This document shows, piece after piece, positions 8,171 through 15,946 of a DNA stretch of 64,000 bases. The position numbers and the translations under genes are program-made. How positions within the stretch are numbered: the first letter of the stretch is position 1; each line of letters begins with the position of its first letter. The notes beneath the pieces are model-generated. The model searched no databases, was not told where the DNA came from, and worked only from the letters and a program-made list of their open reading frames with translations. This stretch comes from Pseudoduganella lurida (GTDB lineage: Bacteria; Pseudomonadota; Gammaproteobacteria; Burkholderiales; Burkholderiaceae_D). The stretch spans positions 1 through 64,000 of the forward strand of contig NZ_VLLB01000010.1 in NCBI RefSeq assembly GCF_007830455.1, given 5' to 3'.

Positions 8171-8916
8171 ATGACCCGCTTTGAAAAAATACCGTCGCCC
8201 GATGGCCTGGTGAGGCTGAGCGGGACGATTTCGGATTATCGGGTCACGCGACAGGAAGCCAGTTTCTTCTTTACGAAAAATGACCAGGCTGGATTCGGCG
8301 TGATCGCCGTCGCGCGTCGTTAGCGGGACTGGGCGCGCAGGCCGTTTCCGTTGCAAGCAATGCCTCAGCGATGGAAGAGGAGGCAGATTATGTATCCTTC
8401 ATGCTTGACGGCAGGCGCGTCAGTGGCTGGCTTTGGCGCAGCCCGTTCAGGGATGGCGATGTGGTGGAGGTTGCCGCAGAATGGCGCTTGGACCAGCATG
8501 AATGTTTTGCCATTGCCCGACCGTCGGATCGAACAATCGCGTTATATCCGCACTGCACACGTACCATAAGACCCCACATACTGAACGCCATCAAATGGTG
8601 GATTTATGCGTCGCTATTTTTCGAACTTGTTCTGTTAGCGATAGCTAGTACGATGGACCCCATGACGACGAAACAGGTCTATACACGAACGTTCAGCGCA
8701 GGTGGAGGCTGGGTACTGGCAGGAATTCATGGCTTCATGGCTGTTGCGGCGTACAGCATGACTCGAAACTGGATTCCTTTCACTCATATCGCGGAAAATG
8801 GGTTCGTGCTATTGGAATTGCCAAATGCTTCAAAAATAGATCTCGTGAAATCGTCCCGAGGCAAGCATCAACCCAACGACACGTTCGAATTCGGCGCCAT
8901 GTATTTCAGGTACTAG
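8171..8916 (+). pseudogene. second immunity-like paralogue, frameshifted
   Basis: The ATG at 8171 opens a frame homologous to the preceding gene but reaches TAG at 8321-8323 after 50 codons. Aligning it with its paralogue (FGAIAIAASLAGLGAQ) shows one base missing around 8313-8317. In the other frame the match resumes (SLAGLGAQAVSVASNASAMEEEADYVSF in substance) and continues to the same FEFGAMYFRY ending at 8916. Everything after the shift is well preserved, so this is either a recent inactivation or a sequencing error. Codon use after about 8620 is visibly less GC-rich than in the neighbours. The stop overlaps the convergent DUF4123 stop (CTAG, 8913-8916). Confidence 0.75.
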
Positions 8917-9878
8917 CCCGCAGCGCCAGCCTGCTGCTGCCCGATCAACGCCTCCAGGCGATCCGCGGGCAGGCCCGTGATATCCTCGACAGCACCGCCA
9001 TAGAACTCGCCCTGCGTCGTCAGCTTGAACACTTCTGCCAGCCGCGGATCGGCATGGAATTCCGGCCCCAGCGTCAGCGCATGGCTGGCGAACAGCACGC
9101 GATCCTGTGCGTCGATGATGTTATAGCGCGTGGCGTGCTGCATGGCGCCGAGGATGGCACGCGCATCGATGCGCGCCGCACCGTGCGCCGACCGCACCCT
9201 CAACCAGGCGGCGTGCAATGTCGCATAGTCATCCACCTGCGCCCACTGGTCCGGATGCAATGACAGCCTGGCCGATGCGGGCACGCTGTCCACTGCCGCA
9301 GGCAACTCGTGATACTGCAGTTGCTGCGCGCGGCTGAAGCCGACAAGCGTCGTGGCAGGCCCCAGCAGCTGCCGCTTCTGCGCCGGATCCAGCGCAAGCC
9401 ATAACCATTCGCGTACGCCGGGATCCTGGAACCGCAGCAGCTTGTTCAAGCCGCCCTGCACATGCAGATGGCAATTCTGCGCCCAGTGCTGCGCGACGAC
9501 GGCAGCGTCGTTGCCGGTGCGGATCCAGCCCGCGATCGGCTGGCCGTTGGCTGCCGCGAGATGATCCGGCTGCCACGCCTGCCACGCGATCCGCACGCTG
9601 TCGCTGAATACCGCGGCGTCGCCGGACCGCCGCAGATCGAGCGGCACGAGATATGGCGCGAACTGCAAGTCGAAGCGGGGATGGGCAATCGGCACGCGCA
9701 CGCGCCGCGCCTCGACGAGCGGGTGGCCGGCGAACGGATCGCCCTGGGCCGGATCCACCCACAGCACGCAGGCATCGGCCGCCATCTCGAAGAAGTAGCG
9801 GTGCAATGCCTGCAGGTGCGGCATCCATCCGGTATCGACCGGCGGATCGTCGGGCTCCGACGTCGTCCACGCTGCCAT
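8913..9878 (-). CDS. DUF4123 domain protein (T6SS effector chaperone/adaptor)
   Basis: The 321-residue protein fits the DUF4123 family (Tap/TEC chaperones), which load effectors onto the VgrG tip. The N-terminal half (LQALHRYFFEMAADACVLWV, then FDLQFAPYLVPLDL) resembles the conserved DUF4123 fold, and the C-terminal part is variable. It is coupled to vgrG: the TGA of vgrG and this ATG share bases as TGATG. Usually such an adaptor is followed co-directionally by its cognate effector, but here the effector-immunity pair is convergent, with overlapping stop codons. A GTG three bases upstream is an alternative start. Confidence 0.75.
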   Translation of the reverse strand: MAAWTTSEPDDPPVDTGWMPHLQALHRYFFEMAADACVLWVDPAQGDPFAGHPLVEARRVRVPIAHPRFDLQFAPYLVPLDLRRSGDAAVFSDSVRIAWQAWQPDHLAAANGQPIAGWIRTGNDAAVVAQHWAQNCHLHVQGGLNKLLRFQDPGVREWLWLALDPAQKRQLLGPATTLVGFSRAQQLQYHELPAAVDSVPASARLSLHPDQWAQVDDYATLHAAWLRVRSAHGAARIDARAILGAMQHATRYNIIDAQDRVLFASHALTLGPEFHADPRLAEVFKLTTQGEFYGGAVEDITGLPADRLEALIGQQQAGAAG

Positions 9879-12682
9879 CACAGCGTTTGTGCTCCCGCCT
9901 GCGCGGCGCTGGCATCCCTGGTCGCCTGCTCGCAGCCCTTGATCGTCCCTTTCGGCAGTTCGCCTGCCGCGCTGGAACTGGCCGGCCCGGCCAGCTCCTT
10001 CGCACTTGCCTTGAACGCGATCGTGCCCGGCCCGTGAATCATGATGTTGCCGCCCTCGAGCTTCAACGACGCGCCCTGAGCGGTCAGCATCACATGGTCC
10101 TTGCCGCTGATGGACACGTACTTCGTCACGCTGGCCACGGTGATGGTCTTGTCGGCCGTGATGCGCGTGGCATCCGACTGGCTCTGCACGCTGACCTTGC
10201 CGGCGGCCGCATGCAGCCGGATGCCGGTTTCCTGATTGGGCTTGGTGGCCGAGGCAGCGGTGCCGGACGTGAACAGGCCGATGCCCTCCTTCACCATGTG
10301 GACCAGGTTCGCTTGCGAGACGAGGTTGACGTCTTCCGCGGCGGCGAAGCTGGTGGTGGCGCCCGCCGCGACCACGGCGCTGGCCGGCGTGACGGCGGCG
10401 ATGCCGGCAGGGCTGGACAGCTGCAGCTGCGGCTCGCTCCAGGCCGTTGCGCTGCCCTGTCCGCCGTCGCCGCTGCCGGCCCCGGCGCCACCGGTTTCCA
10501 CCACCTCGGCACTGTGCCGCAGCTGTTCCAGCGCGGGCAGCTTCGCAGGTTCCGGCTCTTCCTTCAGCTTCGCATGGTGCTTCTGGGCCGTTTCAGCGAG
10601 GGACTTCTGCAGTTCCGCGCTGGCGCCGATCTGCGCCACGGCCTCGCGCGAATCGAGTTGATGGCCGGTGGCGCCCGCGCGGACATCGGCGGACAGTAGC
10701 AGGCCCTGGCCGGCACGCAGCGCCAGCGCGTGCCGCGTTTTCAGTTCGGCGCCGAACCCGGCGGGCTGCAGGCGCTGGTTGTCGGTCTGGTGACGCAGAT
10801 GGCCCAGGTTCAGTTCATCGGTACCCTCGTGCGCCGCAGCATGGCGCTGCAGGGCCACGCGCGGTTCCGCCGGCGTGTCGTCGAACACCAGCTGGCTGTA
10901 GGCACCGGTGCCGTCCTGGCTGGCTCCCATGGCCTGCGATTTCAGGCCGGACAGCACCGCCGCATGCGCATGTGCCGCCGCTTCGCCCGGGAACCATGCC
11001 GGCGCGTTGCCGGTGGCGTTGCCGGCGCCGGCGTTCACCTGGTTGGTCTGCGCATCCGTCGCACCGCGGCCGTTGTACACGCTGCCGATCACCACCGGGC
11101 GGTCGATGTCGCCATCGAGGAAATCCACCAGCACTTCGCTGCCCACGCGCGGCACCGCCACGCTGCCCCAGTTCGCGCCCGCCACGGGTGCCAGCGGCGT
11201 GGCGATGCGCACCCACGTGCCGGCGCTATCGTCGCCCGGTGCGCCGCTGTGACCCTGCGGCGCCGGGTGGGCCAGGCGACTGTGGCTCTGCTCGCCACGC
11301 TGCCAGTGGAACTGCACCTTGATGCGGTGATCGCGGTCCGTGTGGATCGCGGCACCGGGCGGGCCGACCACGATGGCCGTCTGCTGGCCGCGGATGGTCG
11401 GCCTGGGCCGCAGCACGAGCCCATGGCCGTCGCTGTCGGTGCTGCGGTAAGGGACATTGCTGCGGATCGCATCGATGCGGTTGCGGTACAGCGGGCGCTC
11501 GCCCTTCGCGGGGCCGGTGGCATGCAGGCTGGTGCCCTGCTCGCGCGTGACCAGTTCCGCCAGCGCGCTCACGCCGAGCGCCTGTGCAGCCTTCTCGCGG
11601 ATGTCCGTACTCAGGTTGTTGTGGGCCAGGTGCAGCACGCGCAGCACGGCGAAGGTGCGGCCGGCATCGTCGCCTTCGTCCAGCACTGCCTGCCCCGCCA
11701 GCGTGAACGTGGTGCCGGGAGCGAGGGTGCGCACCGTGCCGGCACCCGTGAATAGTGCGCGGCGCGCCTGCAGTGCTTCGAGCTGCCGGTCGGCGATGCG
11801 CTGGCCATGCGCGCGCGAGGTGTACGCATAGGCACCAGGTGTATCGCGGATCAGCGGTCCGGTGCCACCATCCGCCGCCGCTGCGCTGACGCGGCGCGTG
11901 CCGTTGCTGCGGTAGTCCCAGCTGTCGATGTCCACGCCGCCCGGCGTCCAGCGCACTTCGCTGCGCCAGCGGTCGATGCTGTCCTCCCGCATCACGGCGC
12001 CCGGCTGCGTGAAGCGCACCACCGGCTGCGCATTGGGCTGGAAGCTGCCGTTGTGGTCCGCGATCACCAGCGTGTGGCTGCCGAGCGTGGCGCTGCCGGC
12101 ATCGCCGCCGTGCTCGAAGTAGTAGAACAGGCCCTCCTCGCGCATCAGCCGTTCCGCGAACGCCTGGTTCGATTCCTGGTACTGGCAGGTGAGCGAACGT
12201 TTCGGGTAGATGGCCCGGTCGGCGATATCGTAGCGCCATTGCGGCGCCAGCTTGCCGGGCTGCTGCCAGTCGGTGAACAGCGCGTCGAGAATGTCGAACA
12301 CGGTCTGCTCCTGGAACACGCGGCTGTCGCGGCCCAGCGCCAGGAAGGCGTACCAGGGACCGATCGTGAGCTCGTAGCGCGCCAGTCCGCCATCGGCACC
12401 CAGCATGCGCACGGCGGTCACGTGGCCGTGGAACGGCCGCAACGCGTCGCGACTCGTTGCCGTCATCAGCTCCAGCAGCACCGGCTGGCCGATCAGCGAT
12501 TTCAATGCGATGCCGGCATCGTTCGACAGTGCCGTCACCGTCAGTTCATACGGGCGGCTGATGCCCTCCTCGCCGCGCAGGCATTCCGCCACGAGCCGGT
12601 CGGCGCCCAGCGGCGTGGTGAGCCGCAGGATGCGGTCGTGCTGGCTTGGCAGGTCGGACGATGAAAACATGAGAGCCTTCAT
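9878..12682 (-). CDS. vgrG: type VI secretion system tip protein VgrG
   Basis: VgrG forms the trimeric spike of the T6SS tube and carries effectors. The 934-residue protein has the gp27-like region with family hallmarks (ISRPYELTV, ERLMREEGLFYYFEH near residues 40 and 190) and the gp5/OB part (HRIKVQFHWQRG, then GSEVLVDFLDGDIDRPVVIGSVYNG). A DUF2345 extension follows, in which repeats such as GIRLHAAAGKVSVQSQSDATRITADKTITV build the long beta needle to the C-terminus. It is longer than a minimal VgrG (about 650) because of this extension. An in-frame ATG four codons in is possible. No core T6SS genes (tss) are nearby, so this is an orphan vgrG cluster. Confidence 0.95.
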   Translation of the reverse strand: MKALMFSSSDLPSQHDRILRLTTPLGADRLVAECLRGEEGISRPYELTVTALSNDAGIALKSLIGQPVLLELMTATSRDALRPFHGHVTAVRMLGADGGLARYELTIGPWYAFLALGRDSRVFQEQTVFDILDALFTDWQQPGKLAPQWRYDIADRAIYPKRSLTCQYQESNQAFAERLMREEGLFYYFEHGGDAGSATLGSHTLVIADHNGSFQPNAQPVVRFTQPGAVMREDSIDRWRSEVRWTPGGVDIDSWDYRSNGTRRVSAAAADGGTGPLIRDTPGAYAYTSRAHGQRIADRQLEALQARRALFTGAGTVRTLAPGTTFTLAGQAVLDEGDDAGRTFAVLRVLHLAHNNLSTDIREKAAQALGVSALAELVTREQGTSLHATGPAKGERPLYRNRIDAIRSNVPYRSTDSDGHGLVLRPRPTIRGQQTAIVVGPPGAAIHTDRDHRIKVQFHWQRGEQSHSRLAHPAPQGHSGAPGDDSAGTWVRIATPLAPVAGANWGSVAVPRVGSEVLVDFLDGDIDRPVVIGSVYNGRGATDAQTNQVNAGAGNATGNAPAWFPGEAAAHAHAAVLSGLKSQAMGASQDGTGAYSQLVFDDTPAEPRVALQRHAAAHEGTDELNLGHLRHQTDNQRLQPAGFGAELKTRHALALRAGQGLLLSADVRAGATGHQLDSREAVAQIGASAELQKSLAETAQKHHAKLKEEPEPAKLPALEQLRHSAEVVETGGAGAGSGDGGQGSATAWSEPQLQLSSPAGIAAVTPASAVVAAGATTSFAAAEDVNLVSQANLVHMVKEGIGLFTSGTAASATKPNQETGIRLHAAAGKVSVQSQSDATRITADKTITVASVTKYVSISGKDHVMLTAQGASLKLEGGNIMIHGPGTIAFKASAKELAGPASSSAAGELPKGTIKGCEQATRDASAAQAGAQTL

Positions 12683-12818
12683 GAACGGTGCAATTTATTA
12701 TTAAATTATTACCATTTTAACCAGTTTTCTGCCTGCTTGGTACATCGCGGCAATCGAACCAGCTTACTTGCCGTTTGCATGTAACTTCACGGAGGCCGCT
12801 CGGATGCGGCTCGGCCCG

Positions 12819-12844
12819 TGTCCTGGAGCCAGGCCCCAGGACAC
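12819..12844 (-). other. hairpin just after the GGDEF/EAL gene stop
   Basis: GTGTCCTGG (12819-12827) pairs perfectly with CCAGGACAC (12836-12844) immediately downstream of the stop codon at 12846-12848. A second weaker palindrome follows at about 12794-12816. There is no U-run, so it may be a stabilising or weak termination structure. The rest of the gap up to vgrG (12683-12793) is AT-rich and probably holds the vgrG promoter. Confidence 0.45.
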
Positions 12845-12845
12845 G

Positions 12846-15668
12846 TCAGCCGATCGCGAGCCGGTCGGCGAGGAACGCGTCGAACTCCTCGGCGGGAATC
12901 GGCTTGCCGAACAGGTAGCCCTGGCCGAAGTCGCAATTGGCGGCGGCCAGCAGGTCGCGCTGGCTGGCCGTTTCCACGCCTTCCGCGATCACGTGCAGGC
13001 CCAGCTTGTGAGCCATGACGATGATGGCCTCCGACAGCGCCATGTCGCTCGACTCCGGCGCCAGGTTGCTGACGAAGCTGCGGTCGATCTTCAGGTAGTC
13101 GATGTCGAACTTGTTCAGGTAGGACAGCGACGAGTAGCCCGTGCCGAAATCGTCCAGCGCCACCTGGATGCCGCCGTCGCGCAGCTGCAGCAGCTTGTCC
13201 GTGACCATCGTGCTGGCATCGAGCAGCAGGCCTTCCGTGATCTCCACGACGATCGCCTGGCCCGGCATGTCCATCTCGCGCAGCGTGCGCAGCCACACGT
13301 CGTAGCTGCCGCCTTCGCGCTGGAACTCCACCGGCGACTGGTTCAGGCTGACCTGGAACTCGGGGTGGATGTCGCGCCGCCAGCGCTGCACCCAGCGGAC
13401 CGCTTCGTTGAACACCCACTGGCCGATGTCGACGATCAGGCCGGAGCTTTCCGCCAGCGGAATGAACTCCAGCGGGCTGACGAGGCCCCGCTGTGGATGC
13501 TGCCAGCGCAGCAGCGCCTCGGCCTTCACCACGCGGCCCGTCTTGAGGTGCACGATCGGCTGAAAGTACAGCTTGAGCTGGTCGCCCTTGACGGCGCTGC
13601 GCAGGTCGTTGGTGAGGCGCATGCGGTTCTGCGCGGCCACCTGCAGCGCCGGCGTGAAGTAGGAGAACCGGTTGCGGCCAGCGCCCTTCGCCACGTACAT
13701 CGCCTGGTCGGCATGCTTGAGCAGGTCGCCCACGCTCACGGCATCGTCCGGATACAGCGTGATGCCGATGCTGGCCGAGACGAAGGCCTGTTCCTGGCCC
13801 AGCTGGAACGGCGCCAGCAGGCTGTCGATGATGTTCTGCGCGATGCCGTCGACGCAGCGCGTCTCGGTCAGTTCGGTGAGGATCACGGTGAACTCGTCGC
13901 CGCCCAGCCGCGCCACGGTATCGGACTCGCGCACGCAGGCGGCGATGCGCCGCGCCGCATCGACCAGCAGCACGTCGCCCTGCTGGTGGCCGAGCGTGTC
14001 GTTGACTTCCTTGAAGTGGTCCAGGTCGATGAACAGGATGGCGATGCGGCTGCCGTCGCGCCGGCTCTTGACGATGTCGTGCTGCAGCCGGTCGAGGAAC
14101 ATGCGGCGGTTCGGCAGCTGCGTGAGCGTGTCGAAGTTGGCCTGCTGCCAGATCAGCGCCTCGTTTTCCTTCTGGTCCGTCACGTCCTCGATCATGCACA
14201 GCTTCATGCGCGGCCCGCCACGGGGCGGCGCCAGCGGCACCACGGAAGCTTCCACCCACACCGTGCTGCCATCGGCGCGGATCAGCCGGATGGTGGTGCG
14301 GAATTCGCGCACTGCGCCCGACATCAGGCGCTGCATCTCGCTGCGCCACACGCCCACGTCGTCGGGATGCATGAAGTCGGGCCAGGTGTGCTGCGCGAAC
14401 GCTTCGGCGGACCGGCCGGCGATCTCGCGGTAGCGCGGATTGACGTCGGTGAACGCGCCGCTGGCCGCATCGATCAGCGCGATGCCCATCGGCGAGGCTT
14501 CGAACATCGTACGGAAGCGCTCCTCGCCGGCGCGGATCGCATCGGCCGCACGGCGCCGCTCGCGCGCCAGCAGCAGCACGTGGACCACGGCGCCCACCAG
14601 CACCAGCAGCCCCACGCCGGCCAGGATGCGGTACAGCCATGGCAGGTCCATCGCGGCATCGGCGTTGTACAGGAAGCCGTCGAACGATGCGCCCGGCGCC
14701 AGCAGGCCCAGGGTCGTGTAGACGCTGGCGATGTGCTGCCAGCGCGCCGGGTTCATGTAGCCCATCTCCACCAGCACGGGCTGCACCAGCGGCACCATCT
14801 GGCGCGCCTCGTGCAGCAGGTGCTGGCGGTCGTGGCGGCGCGAGTACTTCGCCAGGATCAGGTCCGCCATCTCTTCCGGATGGCTCATCGCATACTGCCA
14901 GCCGCGCAGGCTGGCGGCGCGGAATTGCTTCACCCGCTCGGGATGGTCCTGCACTTCCTGCTCGCTGGTGAACAGGTTGTCGCCGTAAAAATCGATGCCG
15001 GCCGCGCGCGGGTTGTACAGGTCGTAGGCGAAGCCGGCACGGTCCAGGTAATCCGGTTCGTTGGTGGTGTAGACCAGCATCGCGTCGACGCGGCCGTGCA
15101 CCAGGTCCATCGGATCGTAGCTGTGCTCCAGGCGCTGCAGCTGTTCCGGCACGATGCCTTCGCGGCGCAGGTAGGCCACCACCTCGTTCGGGCGCTTCAG
15201 GTCGTCGTCCAGGCGGCCCAGCATGATGCGCCCGCCGGCCAGCCGGCGCAGGTCCGGCTGCTCGCCGTAGCGGCGCATCGCGATCGCATACGGCGAATGC
15301 TGGAACACCACGCCCAGCACCACCACCGGCTTGCCCGCCATGCGCGACAGCAGCAGCGCACTGCTGCCAATGCCGAACTGCGCGCGGCCTTCGAGCACTT
15401 CGCGTTCCGGCACGTCGCGGCCGGCGCCTTCGAGGATCTGCACCTCCAGTCCCGCATCGCGGTAATAGCCCTTTTCAAGCGCGGCGTAATAGCCGGCGAA
15501 CTGGAACTGGTGGGTATGGCGCAGCTGCAGCACCACGCGTTCGCCGGCATGGGCGGCGGATGCCAGGAAGAGGCCCAGCGCCAGCGGCAGCAGGGCAATC
15601 AGGCGACGGAAGGAAAGCAGCGCAACCGGGTCGAGGGGCACGTGTCGGGGAAGTTGATAAAAGGGCAT
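12846..15668 (-). CDS. periplasmic THI5/NMT1-like domain, PAS, GGDEF and EAL fusion
   Basis: The membrane-bound sensor of 940 residues turns an extracytoplasmic signal into cyclic-di-GMP turnover. Order: signal peptide (RRLIALLPLALGLFLASAAHA), NMT1/THI5-like substrate-binding domain (about 30-330, beginning LQLRHTHQFQFAGYYAAL), a transmembrane helix near 368-388, a PAS domain, GGDEF and EAL. RLGGDEF is intact and is preceded by RESD five residues upstream, a match to the inhibitory RxxD site. The EAL domain has KAEALLRW, DDFGTGYSSLSYL and DYLKIDRSFV, so both domains may be active. The ATG at 15668 is chosen because it directly precedes a normal signal peptide; an upstream extension of 36 residues is unlikely. 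The ligand is unknown; thiamine-precursor-like molecules are only a family-based guess. Confidence 0.9.
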   Translation of the reverse strand: MPFYQLPRHVPLDPVALLSFRRLIALLPLALGLFLASAAHAGERVVLQLRHTHQFQFAGYYAALEKGYYRDAGLEVQILEGAGRDVPEREVLEGRAQFGIGSSALLLSRMAGKPVVVLGVVFQHSPYAIAMRRYGEQPDLRRLAGGRIMLGRLDDDLKRPNEVVAYLRREGIVPEQLQRLEHSYDPMDLVHGRVDAMLVYTTNEPDYLDRAGFAYDLYNPRAAGIDFYGDNLFTSEQEVQDHPERVKQFRAASLRGWQYAMSHPEEMADLILAKYSRRHDRQHLLHEARQMVPLVQPVLVEMGYMNPARWQHIASVYTTLGLLAPGASFDGFLYNADAAMDLPWLYRILAGVGLLVLVGAVVHVLLLARERRRAADAIRAGEERFRTMFEASPMGIALIDAASGAFTDVNPRYREIAGRSAEAFAQHTWPDFMHPDDVGVWRSEMQRLMSGAVREFRTTIRLIRADGSTVWVEASVVPLAPPRGGPRMKLCMIEDVTDQKENEALIWQQANFDTLTQLPNRRMFLDRLQHDIVKSRRDGSRIAILFIDLDHFKEVNDTLGHQQGDVLLVDAARRIAACVRESDTVARLGGDEFTVILTELTETRCVDGIAQNIIDSLLAPFQLGQEQAFVSASIGITLYPDDAVSVGDLLKHADQAMYVAKGAGRNRFSYFTPALQVAAQNRMRLTNDLRSAVKGDQLKLYFQPIVHLKTGRVVKAEALLRWQHPQRGLVSPLEFIPLAESSGLIVDIGQWVFNEAVRWVQRWRRDIHPEFQVSLNQSPVEFQREGGSYDVWLRTLREMDMPGQAIVVEITEGLLLDASTMVTDKLLQLRDGGIQVALDDFGTGYSSLSYLNKFDIDYLKIDRSFVSNLAPESSDMALSEAIIVMAHKLGLHVIAEGVETASQRDLLAAANCDFGQGYLFGKPIPAEEFDAFLADRLAIG

Positions 15669-15763
15669 ACCAATTGTAACTCCGTTTCCGGCACGCACTT
15701 TACAGTTCCGGAGAGCTGTGGCTTTCATGCCGCATGAGTGGCCCGGATGCATTCGCCCAAATG

Positions 15764-15790
15764 AAAAGACAGGCATCGCTGCCTGTCTTT
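15764..15790 (-). terminator. rho-independent terminator downstream of ygiQ
   Basis: An 11-bp stem (AAAGACAGGCA / TGCCTGTCTTT) with a 4-base loop is followed on the minus strand by TTTTC. It lies about 150 bp past the ygiQ stop and separates ygiQ from the downstream sensor gene. Confidence 0.75.
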
Positions 15791-15821
15791 CGAAGTCGCC
15801 CCCCTGCCTGCGACCTGGCTT

Positions 15822-15866
15822 GCAGCCTTGTCTTCAACGTCGCGCACAGGCTGAAGACAAGGCTGC
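15822..15866. repeat. perfect 15-bp inverted repeat in the ygiQ 3' region
   Basis: GCAGCCTTGTCTTCA at 15822-15836 is exactly complementary to 15852-15866, with a 15-nt spacer. It would form a long RNA stem in the ygiQ 3' UTR but has no U-run. It merges with the tandem repeat that begins at 15859. Confidence 0.7.
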
Positions 15867-15946
15867 TTTACAGGCTGCTTTACAAGCTGATTTACAAGCT
15901 GATTTACAAGCTTGTTTACGGCCTTATTTACGGCCTTATTTGCGTC
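15859..15946. repeat. 12-bp tandem repeat spanning the ygiQ stop codon
   Basis: About seven degenerate 12-bp units run through the end of ygiQ. Read on the minus strand in frame, the protein ends GRK-stop and the unit then repeats as GRK-stop, GRKQ, ACKS, ACKS, ACKA, ACKA. The unit equals four codons, so the frame is kept and a second in-frame stop results. Confidence 0.75.

Noticed and set aside
8371..8916. A separate 181-residue gene starting at the ATG at 8371.
   Set aside because: It aligns with residues about 66-247 of the neighbouring intact protein, and the missing N-terminus lies directly upstream in another frame, so it is part of a frameshifted copy.
4480..12682. A prophage tail module, because VgrG resembles phage spike proteins.
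   Set aside because: There are no tail tube, baseplate, capsid, integrase or lysis genes, and DUF4123 plus a VasX-like effector point to T6SS.
15859..15946. A CRISPR array, because of the regular short repeats.
   Set aside because: Units are 12 bp, contiguous, without spacers, and in frame with the end of ygiQ.
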